DNA of 62,185 nucleotides from assembly GCF_030817595.1 (NCBI RefSeq), contig NZ_JAUSZN010000002.1, forward strand, positions 1 to 62,185. The letters run 5' to 3'. The stretch's first letter is position 1. Each line of letters opens with the position of its first letter. The notes under the pieces are model-generated. The model saw only the letters and a program-made list of their open reading frames with translations, did no database searches and was not told the DNA's origin. A program made the translations under genes and the position numbers. Origin of the DNA: Neobacillus niacini. GTDB taxonomy: Bacteria > Bacillota > Bacilli > Bacillales > Cytobacillaceae. Below, in pieces: positions 25,474 to 34,306 of this stretch.

Positions 25474-25917
25474 TCACCCCTTCAATGCTTTTTTAATTTC
25501 TTGTTCAATAAGTTTTCGGTAATGAGGTGCTTCACCTTCATGTGGACGTGTTAGGTATTTGTTACCTACAGCATAAGTAGCACCACTAAGCCCACTTCCA
25601 CCTGATTTCTGTTTTGACTTTTCGCCTAAGTTATAGGTTTCTTCATGAATCCATATAGCATAGTTGAAGTCATACGATCTGTTAGGATTGTCGTTAAATG
25701 CCTCGAAACCAACCCAACCTATGATCTTAGCACCGTCTTTGTCCACATCATGAAAACCACCCATTTCTAAGTCACCTTCATCATATGGTGTTGTCTCACT
25801 AGCTACACGTTCCAAGTCCTTCATAGCTACTTTCATAGTCTCTATTGAAGTTTGACGAACAGTGTTATGAATGAACTTCTTACCCTGTCTAAGTCCCCTT
25901 ATCCTAACCTTACTCAT
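25474..25917 (-). CDS. HK97 gp10-like head-tail joining protein
   Basis: 147 residues with an N-terminal helix, the typical T-P-Y-D-E-G-D-L motif of the HK97 gp10 family and a C-terminal Y-A-I-W-I-H-E-E / F-L-T-R-P tail region (here KYLTRPHEG). It takes part in the neck between connector and tail. The start overlaps the stop of the preceding gene (weak own ribosome site), so coupling is likely. Confidence 0.78.
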   Translation of the reverse strand: MSKVRIRGLRQGKKFIHNTVRQTSIETMKVAMKDLERVASETTPYDEGDLEMGGFHDVDKDGAKIIGWVGFEAFNDNPNRSYDFNYAIWIHEETYNLGEKSKQKSGGSGLSGATYAVGNKYLTRPHEGEAPHYRKLIEQEIKKALKG

Positions 25918-26240
25918 TAGATTGTCACCTTAGTGTAAGTTACCTTACCTGATAGATCAACAATAGGGAAAATGATTTTAGGGTTAGCTTGTACAATTCC
26001 GTTAATACCTGAATCGTACTCTATGAAGTCGTTATAAGAGATAGGAACAGCACCTTTAAAATAGATAGTTGCAGAAAAGACATATTCTTTTCCGTCACTA
26101 AACTGGTATAACCTAGCGTCAGCGTTAAAATCCAGCCTTACTTTATAGGTTGAGAACTTAGGGGATTTTACAGGTATCCCCCATTCATCATTTTGTTTTC
26201 CAGCGAAAATAATTTTGACTTTCTGATTCATAGGAATCAT
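25917..26240 (-). CDS. Head-closure / minor capsid protein
   Basis: 107 residues, beta-rich (YKVRLDFNADARLYQFSDGK, then YVFSATIYFKGAVPISYNDF), resembling the minor_capsid_1 / head-closure family found between the connector adaptor and the gp10-like protein in lactococcal and Bacillus siphophages. ATG with AGGAGGTA. Confidence 0.65.
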   Translation of the reverse strand: MIPMNQKVKIIFAGKQNDEWGIPVKSPKFSTYKVRLDFNADARLYQFSDGKEYVFSATIYFKGAVPISYNDFIEYDSGINGIVQANPKIIFPIVDLSGKVTYTKVTI

Positions 26241-26245
26241 CTAAA

Positions 26246-26638
26246 CTACCTCCTAAAAGTATCAGTCTTATCGACAGTGTAACGTCCTGTACGTCTACGT
26301 GGATAACGTTTAAGAATAGTAGGTGCTATTGTCCAATCCTTAAAGTTCTTATCGAACGACAAGTAAAGTCCACTAGCCATAAAGTAAGAAACACCCATTT
26401 CAGCACGTCTATGTGAATCATCACGTTCTAGTACGTGTAAACATTGTTCAGCCAAAACATCAATAGGGATTTCTTTACCCTCAGTTTCAGCTTTGAAGTG
26501 GTGAGACAACTCTCTATAAAGAATTGCCTCAGCGTTATTAACTACCACTTGTTTCTTTTCCATATAAACCTCGTCCCACTTTTCAGTGTAGAACATGTTT
26601 TCTTTAATATAATTGTCAATGATAGTCACGTCAGTCAT
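26246..26638 (-). CDS. Head-tail connector (adaptor) protein
   Basis: 130 residues, mostly helical (AILYRELSHHFKAETEGKEI, then HVLERDDSHRRAEMGVSYFM), with a basic C-terminus (RYPRRRTGRYTVDK). This is a usual appearance for the gp6-type adaptor ring bound to the portal. It is first of the connector genes after the small Lys-rich protein. The ribosome site is weak (TGGTGAAT), so it may depend on readthrough translation from upstream. Confidence 0.6.
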   Translation of the reverse strand: MTDVTIIDNYIKENMFYTEKWDEVYMEKKQVVVNNAEAILYRELSHHFKAETEGKEIPIDVLAEQCLHVLERDDSHRRAEMGVSYFMASGLYLSFDKNFKDWTIAPTILKRYPRRRTGRYTVDKTDTFRR

Positions 26639-26640
26639 TG

Positions 26641-26877
26641 TTATTCACCAGCCTTAGGTGATTTTCTAGTACGTTTCTTAGGTTCAGGTTTAACCTCAGT
26701 ATCAACTTTAGTATCAACCTTAGTATCAACTTTAATCTCAACGATCTCATAACCGAACTCGTCAGCTAACCTCTTAGCTTTCTTCTCGTCCAGTACAGCA
26801 ACACCCTTACTAAATCTAACGTCACCTTGAAAACCCTCGTATGCCTTGTTTGGTACATGTAATTCAACTTGTTTCAT
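26641..26877 (-). CDS. Small basic-tailed structural protein
   Basis: About 78 residues. A short N-terminal domain (MKQVELHVPNKAYEGFQGDV ... AKRLADEFGYEIVEI) is followed by three KVDT repeats and a Lys/Pro/Arg-rich tail (KPEPKKRTRKSPKAGE). I start at MKQVELHV because AAGGGGTG precedes it. Similar short proteins occur in the head-tail junction region of Bacillus prophages; function unknown. Confidence 0.5.
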   Translation of the reverse strand: MKQVELHVPNKAYEGFQGDVRFSKGVAVLDEKKAKRLADEFGYEIVEIKVDTKVDTKVDTEVKPEPKKRTRKSPKAGE

Positions 26878-26888
26878 AACTACACCCC

Positions 26889-27386
26889 TTACCATGTAAT
26901 AGCGTTAATTTCTTCCTCAGAAAGTGCAAGTGTTACCTTATTCTCTAAAGCCCAAAACTTACCGAATTGAGTACGCTTGAATCCGTCAGCGTCCTTACAT
27001 ACAGCTAAGAACTCGTCTCTAGTGTGAGACTTAACACCTTCTTTTGTTTTCCATTGAATAGTTGTAATTGAAGGGTCACTGATCAGGAATAACATTTGTT
27101 GAGTAAGGTTATCTTGATCTTTGTAATCGAATTGATAAGAGTTTCCATTAGGGCTAGTGAACCCATTGAGAATTGCCTTTTCACACTCTACTTTCAATTC
27201 ACTTAACTTAGCGTCCTTTAAGAACTTAAACCATGACTGTTCTAACTCAATAGTAGTAGGTTGTGGGTAAGGTAAATGCCATTCATCAATATACTGACCT
27301 CTACCGTCAGAATCATCACGAACAACAAAGTTTTCCATTGGAATAGCGTCAGTGTATAAAGTCATGATAGCTTGTGCAATATTCAT
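26889..27386 (-). CDS. Hypothetical protein downstream of the head fibre (XkdW/DUF4376-like)
   Basis: 165 residues. About residues 45-115 contain a helical pair and a QFDYKDQDNLTQQMLFLIS segment, reminiscent of DUF4376/XkdW-type proteins that accompany phage fibres; the match is by eye only. It follows the fibre gene by eleven bases. A chaperone or fibre-attachment role is a guess from context. ATG with TAGGAGGT. Confidence 0.5.
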   Translation of the reverse strand: MNIAQAIMTLYTDAIPMENFVVRDDSDGRGQYIDEWHLPYPQPTTIELEQSWFKFLKDAKLSELKVECEKAILNGFTSPNGNSYQFDYKDQDNLTQQMLFLISDPSITTIQWKTKEGVKSHTRDEFLAVCKDADGFKRTQFGKFWALENKVTLALSEEEINAITW

Positions 27387-27397
27387 TTAATTACCTC

Positions 27398-28300
27398 CTA
27401 GTCTCCTATTTTCACGCCTCTAAAGAATGTTGTATCAAAGGATAATGCCTCTCTACCTACTGTTGAAGTAGCCACAGAACAATAACCGTATACCTCGATA
27501 TAATCACCAGCGTTTAGTTTCATGATTGAGTTACCATGTGCTTGTGCTGGTGTAGAACCTGAACCGTTTTGGAATTGCTGTACACGAGAATCAGCAACAC
27601 CATTTTTATAGAACGCTAGGAAAAACTGTGCTGACGTTGTGTTACCAACCCTCATACAGCCTGAGAATACATATGTTCCAGCAGTACTAGCAGTAAACCG
27701 TCCAGTAGTAGGGTCATATTCACCAGCTAAATCTTGCTGTTCTGTACCAAAGATTAACTTAATAACCCCACCAGCACTAATAGCTTGTGAAGTAGCTGAG
27801 GTAGCACTAAACATTGAAGTTACAGCACTTGAACCTCCACCACCACCGTCAGCCGATAAAACACCGTCAGTAGTAATACTAAGACCAGTACCAACTTTAA
27901 TACCACCCAAAGTACTATCTGTTGCTGGTTGTAAAGTGTAAGTACCTCCACCTTCACCAGTAGTAATTAAAGCACCAGTAGTAGCGTCAAAACCAAGACC
28001 AGTACCAACTTTAACTTTAACACCATAAGTAGTTGGGTCAATTTCTAAACCTTTATCGACTTTAACTAAGATATAGTTACCTGACATTCCTAGTCCGTTA
28101 CCTACTTGAACAGCCCCTTTAACAAGGCTACCAGCAGTAGGTAAGTCAGCACTTGCTACTTTTCCTGTTCCGTCCTTAGTTACCTTAGTAGCTAAAGCAG
28201 AATCAATTAAGTCCATGTTCTCACCGACATACACTTTTAAATCAGCGTTGTCAGCGTCTACAGGTTTTTTCAATGAATGATTAGTTGTTAAAGTTGCCAT
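27398..28300 (-). CDS. Head or tail fibre with C1q/TNF-like head domain
   Basis: 300 residues. The N-terminus (LKKPVDADNADLKVYVGENM) is a common anchor of fibre proteins in Gram-positive phages. Repeated short units follow (GLGFDATTGALI, GTGLSITTDGVLS, GGIKVGTGL). After an Ala/Gly/Ser linker the C-terminal about 140 residues look like a trimeric C1q/TNF jelly roll (STAGTYVFSGCMRVG, then GDYIEVYGYC). It probably binds a surface sugar or protein. It lies among head genes, so it may be a capsid fibre rather than a tail fibre. Confidence 0.7.
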   Translation of the reverse strand: MATLTTNHSLKKPVDADNADLKVYVGENMDLIDSALATKVTKDGTGKVASADLPTAGSLVKGAVQVGNGLGMSGNYILVKVDKGLEIDPTTYGVKVKVGTGLGFDATTGALITTGEGGGTYTLQPATDSTLGGIKVGTGLSITTDGVLSADGGGGGSSAVTSMFSATSATSQAISAGGVIKLIFGTEQQDLAGEYDPTTGRFTASTAGTYVFSGCMRVGNTTSAQFFLAFYKNGVADSRVQQFQNGSGSTPAQAHGNSIMKLNAGDYIEVYGYCSVATSTVGREALSFDTTFFRGVKIGD

Positions 28301-28315
28301 CTAATTATTCCTCCT

Positions 28316-30112
28316 TTATTGTTGGTTATATCCAGTCCAGTCACCTGTTGAACCTTTACCGTATATGTTAACTCGATTGTTACCACTTGAAAGATCAGTC
28401 CAATCTATTTCAGCTACAATTTCCATACCAGCAACGATAATAGAAATTTGCTGTACAGTTAGTAAGGCAACGTCAGCAACAGTCTCACCAGCCATTGTAC
28501 CAACAGATTTACCCCCACCTGATTCTAAGACAATGCCAGTAGCGTAAGAAGTTCCGTTGACATTTACTGTGTACTCAGATACATCAACATCAAAAGTAAA
28601 AGTAATGTCAGTTAAGTTCATTGAAGGTTCGTCACTTATCTTAGTTTTACTTACACTAAGTATAGTTACCAAAGGATAAACAGGTTCACTATAAATCTCG
28701 TAAGGTACGTTAATTGCCTCACCAGTAGCTATTGTAGCGTTCATAGGGTTAAGTGATTGCATTTTAGCAACAGTGACACCGTAATAACTTGCAAGTGAAC
28801 TGTAAGTATCACCAGCCTTAGCCACGTAAATAGTTGTTCTAATGGAATCGTCCATAGCTAAGTCCCACGTCAAGTCAAAGTTGTCAGGAAGAACAGGGTT
28901 ATTAGGGTCACCGTAAGCAAACCCCCCATCAATTACCGATAACTTCCTTGCACGATAACTAGCTTTAACAGATTCAACAACGTCAATGTCAGTACTAGCG
29001 TTAATGATCATTCTTAGCTTTTCACGTTCTATTTCCCATGAGTACAGTCCAGTAGTATCAAATGAAGCCATTTCACTAGCCACACGATCTTTAACAGCCT
29101 GAGATATTCCACCTTTTTGAGTGGAGATTTCAAACATTACAGCATAGCCACGTCTTGTCCATAAACCGAACTCACCAAACCATAGTACAGCATTGTCATG
29201 GTAACGTTTCGCCTCTAGTCTTTGTTTTGCAATAGATTCAGGTGAAGTACCTAAAGTATGGAAATACGTTTTCCAAGGTTCTATTACGTCATGCCCATCA
29301 GGTGAAGGTTCTGTCCAGTCTGTAATTCTATTAGCCCACGCCTCAACGTCAACGTTACCACTAGTACCCATAGTCTTATAGATCATACTTACCCATTCGT
29401 TACGATCAGTAGCATTAGGAATAGCATTTTCAACTACACTAGGATACTGTTCATATAAGTGTTTCCATATAGGCTGTAACGTTCCCCAGCGTAAGTTATA
29501 CTGAATAGCACCATGAGAAATATAAGCATTATCCCAGTTACCCCCAGTTCGTCCATAGTTGTCAGGGAAAGGTAGGATTGTCTCAAAGGTTACGGAAGTG
29601 AAGTCTAAAGCGTTAGCTTGTAAAGTTGCTAAAGGTAAAGCACCCTCAGGAACTTCCTCAGGTGGTTTAGGTGCAACGTAATCAGTGTTAGCCTCCCATT
29701 GGATAGCCCCCACATCTTTCATTGTGTTAACGTTACCCCAATAATCACCTACAACAGCTATAGAGACACCAGCACCAGTTAAGTCAGCTAGTACACTAGA
29801 TTCAAAGGTAACTGTTACAACCCCACCGTATTTAGAAGTGGAAGTAAATTTTAAAACGCCACCGTCATAAACTTTGATTTTTGCACCAGCACCGTTAGGG
29901 TCACTAAACGCTACTTTAACTGTTTGTGTTCCTGTCAAGTTACCGATAGGTGTACCGAACTCAAACTCAACAATTGGTGAAGAAGTAGGACTAGCTACGA
30001 CATATAGCTTGTTACTATCAAGTGCAGTAAAATCATCTTGAACATAGGTTACGTCAAGGGGTGTTTGGTAGTGTGTAGAAGTTTTTATTGAAGTAGGTTT
30101 CATAATTTCCAA
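28316..30112 (-). CDS. Putative virion-associated peptidoglycan hydrolase with LysM
   Basis: 598 residues. An N-terminal beta-sandwich region (about 1-150) precedes a helical domain (about 170-420) with AYISHGAIQYNLRWGTLQPI, which resembles muramidase/chitosanase-like wall hydrolases with an ISxGxxQxN core. Then a LysM module (about 440-485, with AGDTYSSLASYYGV) and a C-terminal Ig-like domain. It starts at TTG behind AAGGAGGGG. A LysM wall-binding module supports action on peptidoglycan, but catalytic residues are not assigned. Its position between capsid decoration and fibre genes is unusual for a wall hydrolase. Confidence 0.6.
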   Translation of the reverse strand: MEIMKPTSIKTSTHYQTPLDVTYVQDDFTALDSNKLYVVASPTSSPIVEFEFGTPIGNLTGTQTVKVAFSDPNGAGAKIKVYDGGVLKFTSTSKYGGVVTVTFESSVLADLTGAGVSIAVVGDYWGNVNTMKDVGAIQWEANTDYVAPKPPEEVPEGALPLATLQANALDFTSVTFETILPFPDNYGRTGGNWDNAYISHGAIQYNLRWGTLQPIWKHLYEQYPSVVENAIPNATDRNEWVSMIYKTMGTSGNVDVEAWANRITDWTEPSPDGHDVIEPWKTYFHTLGTSPESIAKQRLEAKRYHDNAVLWFGEFGLWTRRGYAVMFEISTQKGGISQAVKDRVASEMASFDTTGLYSWEIEREKLRMIINASTDIDVVESVKASYRARKLSVIDGGFAYGDPNNPVLPDNFDLTWDLAMDDSIRTTIYVAKAGDTYSSLASYYGVTVAKMQSLNPMNATIATGEAINVPYEIYSEPVYPLVTILSVSKTKISDEPSMNLTDITFTFDVDVSEYTVNVNGTSYATGIVLESGGGKSVGTMAGETVADVALLTVQQISIIVAGMEIVAEIDWTDLSSGNNRVNIYGKGSTGDWTGYNQQ

Positions 30113-30125
30113 TGCTTACCCCTCC

Positions 30126-30422
30126 TTATCTGTCAAAGAATTTAGTGGTGAATGAATCACGATCTAAAACAGGGTTACCGTCAATCTCACCATAGAACTC
30201 AAAGTAAATTTTCTTTTCAGCCATAGGTGCTGTATAGTCAAACACGTACTCACCTAAGCCCATTCTGTTTGGTACACCTAGCACAAATTCCTCTAGTTTA
30301 ATAAACTTGTAATCATATATAACTACCTTCACTAAGTCAGGGTCTTTGTTAGCCCCTTCAATATCAGTAAAAGTTGCACTTAGTCTTACTGTTGAACCTG
30401 TGAGATAAATATAATCAATCAT
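30126..30422 (-). CDS. Small Ig-like structural protein
   Basis: 98 residues, one beta-sandwich domain by appearance (GSTVRLSATFTDIEGANKD, ending DRDSFTTKFF). The start overlaps the stop of the preceding gene (TAATG). It belongs to a run of Ig-like genes downstream of the capsid gene and is probably a decoration or fibre-base protein. No specific family. Confidence 0.55.
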   Translation of the reverse strand: MIDYIYLTGSTVRLSATFTDIEGANKDPDLVKVVIYDYKFIKLEEFVLGVPNRMGLGEYVFDYTAPMAEKKIYFEFYGEIDGNPVLDRDSFTTKFFDR

Positions 30423-30814
30423 TACTCAACCCCCTCAGATTTCATCTTGACGTTACCAAAAGGCATATGATCAATAGCAATTTTAAGAAAGTCAGATTTC
30501 ATTACTCTAATTGCCTTTGAAACTAAGTCCGATTGATTTCCTACCGTATCTGTTACCCTTGCATATAGTGTAGCTATTCCAAGTGGATAACCTTCAAAGG
30601 AAAGAAGTCCTTCAAACTCATTACCGTTATGCACTAGTGTAATGTCATGACGAGTATTAAAACTGTCCATAATATAGACTTCATGGTTGATTATCAGTTC
30701 TTCATTAGCAACCACTTTGACTTGTGTTGTCGCCTGTTGTGTCGTATAGCTAGGCATGATAATTTCAACGTCAGGGGAAGTTGTGTCAAGTGTTAGCATT
30801 AAATAACTTGTCAA
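30422..30814 (-). CDS. Ig-like structural protein
   Basis: 130 residues beginning with LMLTLDTTSPDVEIIMPSY, an LDTTxP opening shared with the next gene upstream in transcription order (there ELDTTAPSTP), and typical of bacterial Ig-like repeats. It probably decorates the capsid. TTG start with TAGGAGGG upstream. Confidence 0.6.
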   Translation of the reverse strand: MTSYLMLTLDTTSPDVEIIMPSYTTQQATTQVKVVANEELIINHEVYIMDSFNTRHDITLVHNGNEFEGLLSFEGYPLGIATLYARVTDTVGNQSDLVSKAIRVMKSDFLKIAIDHMPFGNVKMKSEGVE

Positions 30815-30828
30815 TGCCTATCCCTCCT

Positions 30829-30867
30829 AAAAAATAAATGCTACACAGCTATTAACCATGTAGCACC
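30829..30867 (-). terminator. Terminator-like hairpin after the decoration gene
   Basis: Hairpin GGTGCTACA / TGTGTAGCA then TTTATTTTTT on the minus strand. Confidence 0.6.
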
Positions 30868-30875
30868 TTAGTTTA

Positions 30876-31547
30876 TTATGCAGACCATTTTCCACTAGCG
30901 TCTTTAACGAACACTTTGATAATCTTAACAGCGTCACCAGCCGAAGCTACTTGTAAGTCAGTACCGTTAACTTGAACATCAAGTGAAGAAACATTAGTCC
31001 AAGAACCAGTTCCAGTTACACCAGTAGAACCATTAGCAGTACCTAAAAGTACACCAGTAGATTCACCAGCACCGATTGAAGTAACGACTTTAACCTTGTA
31101 CTCAACAAAGTCAGAATCAACACTAAAGCTGAATGTAGCAACGTTCTTACCACTGATCTTAGAGATTTTATTGATACCGTCAGAAACAACAGTTACAACA
31201 GGGATAGAAGTATCCAAAGTAATAGTGTCACTTGCTTGTCCAGTTTCGTTGTAAACATCATCACGTACTTTAACGTAAAGAGTTTTAACACCCTCAGTAG
31301 GGGATAACTTAACTTGCTGAGAAGAATTGAAAGTGAACCATTGTGAAGTTCCCTCAGTAGCTTTAATGTTAGCACTGTTTGCCTCGTCTACATTCCCCCA
31401 AATTTTCATTTGGAAAGCTGTACCGTCAGCTACGTTAGTAGTTAAAGTTACTAAGTCAGAACTTGTATATGTTGCAGTACCGTTAATCTGAATGGTAGGG
31501 GTACTAGGTGCTGTAGTATCCAATTCTATATTGACGTAATTAGCCAT
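30876..31547 (-). CDS. Capsid decoration protein with Ig-like domains
   Basis: 223 residues with two beta-sandwich domains. The first (about 1-112) opens with NIELDTTAPSTPTIQINGTA and has TLYVKVRDDVYNETG, the signature of bacterial Ig-like 'big' domains. The second (about 115-223) ends in KIIKVFVKDASGKWSA. It directly follows the major capsid gene and its terminator. Ig-like proteins at this position usually decorate capsids and may bind host surface sugars. ATG with AAGGAGAG. Confidence 0.7.
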   Translation of the reverse strand: MANYVNIELDTTAPSTPTIQINGTATYTSSDLVTLTTNVADGTAFQMKIWGNVDEANSANIKATEGTSQWFTFNSSQQVKLSPTEGVKTLYVKVRDDVYNETGQASDTITLDTSIPVVTVVSDGINKISKISGKNVATFSFSVDSDFVEYKVKVVTSIGAGESTGVLLGTANGSTGVTGTGSWTNVSSLDVQVNGTDLQVASAGDAVKIIKVFVKDASGKWSA

Positions 31548-31581
31548 GATTTATATTCACTCTCCTTATATTTACATAAAT

Positions 31582-31616
31582 AAAAAGGGGTCAGGGTATT
31601 TACACCCCAACCCCCT
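31582..31616 (-). terminator. Terminator after the major capsid gene
   Basis: Hairpin GGGGTTGGGGTG / CCCTGACCCC and five T on the minus strand; would reduce transcription beyond the capsid gene. Confidence 0.75.
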
Positions 31617-31646
31617 TGTGTTAAACTATATTAAGTTAACTTACTA

Positions 31647-32546
31647 TTATGCAGTTGCTACTACACCAAAGTTCATCATTCTAGCAGAAGAATAAGGATT
31701 GAATTGTGCCATACCACAGAAGAACTCAATACGAGTAATTTCAACAGCCTTAGCAGAAGTTTCACCTAAACGTCTTACTTGAACGCCACCGTTAGTTAAA
31801 CCAGTAACGTGAGTGTAAGCACCAAACTTCACAGCGTAAAGATCAGTGTCAGGAAGGATTTCGTTTTCAACAGCTAGTAAAGGAACACCAGCATACATTT
31901 GAATAGGATTTCCAAAAGCGTCTTTCCCTTGTTCTACATAGTGATTAGAGTTTTGCAAGATTGCAAGAATACGTCTACGTGAACGTTTGTTAAGGAAGAT
32001 TACGTCAGCCCCACCACGAACCATATCTAATAGTTCATTAAGTTGGTCTAACATGATACGATCTTGTTCAGCTTTGTCAGTAGTACCGACAGCCATAGTA
32101 GCGTCAAGTTCTTGTTCAGTACCAGCAATACGAACGTCAAGACCATCAAACTCTTTAAGGTTAGTCGCTTTGTTACCTTTGAAGAAAGTCTTAGAGAATG
32201 TGTTAGCAATTGCCTTAGCTTTTTCAGCGATTTGAACAGCCATTTGATCATTTACATTTGACAATGTTTGGATGATGAAACGGTCTAACTCAACGTCTCC
32301 ACCTAAGATTACTAGGTTTTCAGAACGAGTTTGGAATTGTGCCTCGTTAGCTGTGTATGCTTCGTTTACAGCACGAAACGCTACAGTAGGAAGTGCTAAC
32401 TCCACGTTATAAGAATAAGCGTTACCCTCGATAGTTTGGAAAGGCAATACTTGAAGTACGCTAGATTCACGTACAATAGTTTCGATAATACCAGCTTGTA
32501 GAACGTCTTTAGAGATTACTTGTGCGTCCACTAATGTTAATGCCAT
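31647..32546 (-). CDS. Major capsid protein (HK97 fold)
   Basis: 299 residues. The pattern is that of short HK97-fold capsid proteins without an N-terminal delta domain: an N-arm (SSVLQVLPFQTIEGNAYSYN), an E-loop region, the spine helix (ADVIFLNKRSRRRILAILQN), and a P-domain/A-domain end (LYAVKFGAYTHVTGLTNGGV ... FFCGMAQFNPYSSARMMNFG). The separate scaffold gene upstream agrees. Strong ribosome site CAAGGGGGAA; the terminator just downstream suits a highly expressed gene. Confidence 0.92.
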   Translation of the reverse strand: MALTLVDAQVISKDVLQAGIIETIVRESSVLQVLPFQTIEGNAYSYNVELALPTVAFRAVNEAYTANEAQFQTRSENLVILGGDVELDRFIIQTLSNVNDQMAVQIAEKAKAIANTFSKTFFKGNKATNLKEFDGLDVRIAGTEQELDATMAVGTTDKAEQDRIMLDQLNELLDMVRGGADVIFLNKRSRRRILAILQNSNHYVEQGKDAFGNPIQMYAGVPLLAVENEILPDTDLYAVKFGAYTHVTGLTNGGVQVRRLGETSAKAVEITRIEFFCGMAQFNPYSSARMMNFGVVATA

Positions 32547-32605
32547 TATACTTTTCCCCCTTGATATAAAATAGATTATTTTTTATTGCCCTAAGGCAAG
32601 TTAAC

Positions 32606-33199
32606 TTACTTACCTAAACCTGAAAGGATTTTATCTAATGCAGACATATTTGACTTGTCTACCTTAGGTGATTCATTAGATTTGTTTGAAGGTTTGCCGA
32701 TCTCTTTAACCTCAGGCTTTCCAAAAATGCCTTTAGCCTCAGCTTTGTTCAACCAGTCCAATGTACCCTCAGCAGTCAGGTTAGTAGGAACTAAGTCGTG
32801 CATTTCCTTAGGAACTGATTCTAATTTAGTTTCAACCATCTTTAAGATAGTGCCTTCTAATTCTTTAGTACGAGATTCATATTGTTTATAAGTATCTAAT
32901 TCCTTTTGAGTATTAAGATACAATTCCTCGAATTTACCTTGTTCCTTTTTAGCGTCAAGTTCTTTTTGATCAGCTAAAGCCTTTGCGTCAGCTTGTGCCT
33001 TCTCAAACTCAGCCACCTTGTCAGCCATTTCCTTTAACTTGTTATTGACTTCATCAAAACGTGTTTTAGGAATCATAGTATCTTTTGGTGGGTCTTGTGC
33101 TGGTGGGTCTGTTGCTGGTGGGTCTTGTGCTGGTGGTGTTGAACCTCCACCTGAACCTAGATCAGCATTAAACATTGGAAACAATTTCTTTACGAACAT
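32606..33199 (-). CDS. Capsid scaffold protein
   Basis: About 197 residues. A short N-terminus and a Pro/Asp-rich linker of PPAQDPP-type repeats precede a long coiled coil (about 45-125, rich in Lys/Glu/Ala), with a C-terminal region ending MSALDKILSGLGK, a basic capsid-binding helix. This matches the DUF4355 scaffold family. I start at MFVKKLFPMF, preceded by GAAGGAGAG; the longer frame starts without a ribosome site. It lies immediately before the capsid gene. Confidence 0.85.
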   Translation of the reverse strand: MFVKKLFPMFNADLGSGGGSTPPAQDPPATDPPAQDPPKDTMIPKTRFDEVNNKLKEMADKVAEFEKAQADAKALADQKELDAKKEQGKFEELYLNTQKELDTYKQYESRTKELEGTILKMVETKLESVPKEMHDLVPTNLTAEGTLDWLNKAEAKGIFGKPEVKEIGKPSNKSNESPKVDKSNMSALDKILSGLGK

Positions 33200-33323
33200 A
33201 TATCTCTCTCCTTCTATTTCGATTTTAACGTGCAACGCCACGATAGAATTTAACAGGCATTTAACCTGTCTAATATACGTGTCTACAAACACCCCTACTT
33301 TTACAGGGAAAACTTAAAAAAAG

Positions 33324-33337
33324 TTTTATATATCGTA
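33324..33337. promoter_or_regulatory. Candidate operator at the scaffold/capsid promoter
   Basis: Minus strand TACGATATATAAAA, 11 of 14 matches to the palindrome in the promoter of the second XRE gene; overlaps the -10 box and spacer. Confidence 0.4.
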
Positions 33338-33355
33338 AATTAGTTGACTATACAA
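33327..33355 (-). promoter_or_regulatory. Candidate promoter of the scaffold-capsid operon
   Basis: TTGTAT-N17-TATATA on the minus strand, in the 160-base gap before the scaffold gene. Confidence 0.5.
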
Positions 33356-33360
33356 GCGAA

Positions 33361-34290
33361 TTAGTTTGAAGTTTGCCTATAAAGCCTCATTTGTTTCTCA
33401 TGTATTTTCTTTAAATTAGCTGGTATCCAATCCATTCCACCGACAGCCCTAACAAAATGTCCACAGTTAGGATGAAAGCATTTCTTAGATTTCTTGATTT
33501 CCTCATAAGTAAGGAATCCACTAGTCAACCCATTAAGTGAAATGATCATTCCCTCATAGTGTAAGCACTCATCATGCGTGTCAGGCTTAGTTGAGATAAT
33601 AGCTAAGTCGTGTCCATCTTGTAAACTTTCCTCACGAATAGCACTAATATAAGCGTCATTCATTTTAGTACGTGCGACCATAGACGAGTAAGTTTTGAGT
33701 TTCCACTTTCTATTAGCACGATCAATTATTGCAACGTCAGCGTCCTCAATACCGTTATCAAGGAATTGCTGTCTTAGTTGCTGTTCAATACGTTTAGCCA
33801 TATTAGACTTTTTACCGATTTGTCCCCCACGTCCCATAGTAGCCATTTCCTTAGAAACAACTTTACGTACAAGTGCCTTGACGTTTTTATGGGTATTACC
33901 AGTAGCCTTCAATAGATCAGCTTGTGTTTGATCAATCATTTCCTGTAGTCGTCTTTTGTGACTATCATTAAGATCAGTACCCCTAACCTCGACTAACTTA
34001 CTTTCTTGTGTCATAGCAGTACGAGTATAAGCGACACCTTCAACGTAAGCCTCAGTAACTTGATCAGTAGCCATATTCACAGCCTGTCTTTCAAGGTTAG
34101 TGAATACAGCCCTGATTTCAGTATTAACTTGTCTTTCTAATTGAAGAAACTGAGTAGTAGTAAGGTTCTGAGGTAGTTGAACTAATTTCATCAATGCCTG
34201 AATAATCAGTAGCCACGCTAAAACGTACAACTCGTTAAATTCCTCATTCTCAGCCTCATACGTTTCAGGTACTTGTTCAAACTCATTCAC
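33361..34290 (-). CDS. Mu F-like head morphogenesis protein
   Basis: 309 residues, mainly helical, with the conserved C-terminal core of the phage Mu gpF-like / minor head protein family: WKLKTYSSMVARTKMNDAYI, then KPDTHDECLHYEGMIISLNG and KKCFHPNCGHFVRAVGG. The protein is a minor internal head component needed for capsid assembly or DNA ejection. GTG start with GAGGTGAGG. It lies between the HTH protein and the scaffold gene. Confidence 0.85.
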   Translation of the reverse strand: MNEFEQVPETYEAENEEFNELYVLAWLLIIQALMKLVQLPQNLTTTQFLQLERQVNTEIRAVFTNLERQAVNMATDQVTEAYVEGVAYTRTAMTQESKLVEVRGTDLNDSHKRRLQEMIDQTQADLLKATGNTHKNVKALVRKVVSKEMATMGRGGQIGKKSNMAKRIEQQLRQQFLDNGIEDADVAIIDRANRKWKLKTYSSMVARTKMNDAYISAIREESLQDGHDLAIISTKPDTHDECLHYEGMIISLNGLTSGFLTYEEIKKSKKCFHPNCGHFVRAVGGMDWIPANLKKIHEKQMRLYRQTSN

Positions 34291-34306
34291 ACTACCTCAC
34301 CTCTTT

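Noticed and set aside
13839..33317. Several plus-strand frames of 60-156 codons opposite tail and head genes
   Set aside because: They are shadows of long minus-strand genes: Ser/Thr/Ile-rich translations, no ribosome sites, no promoters.
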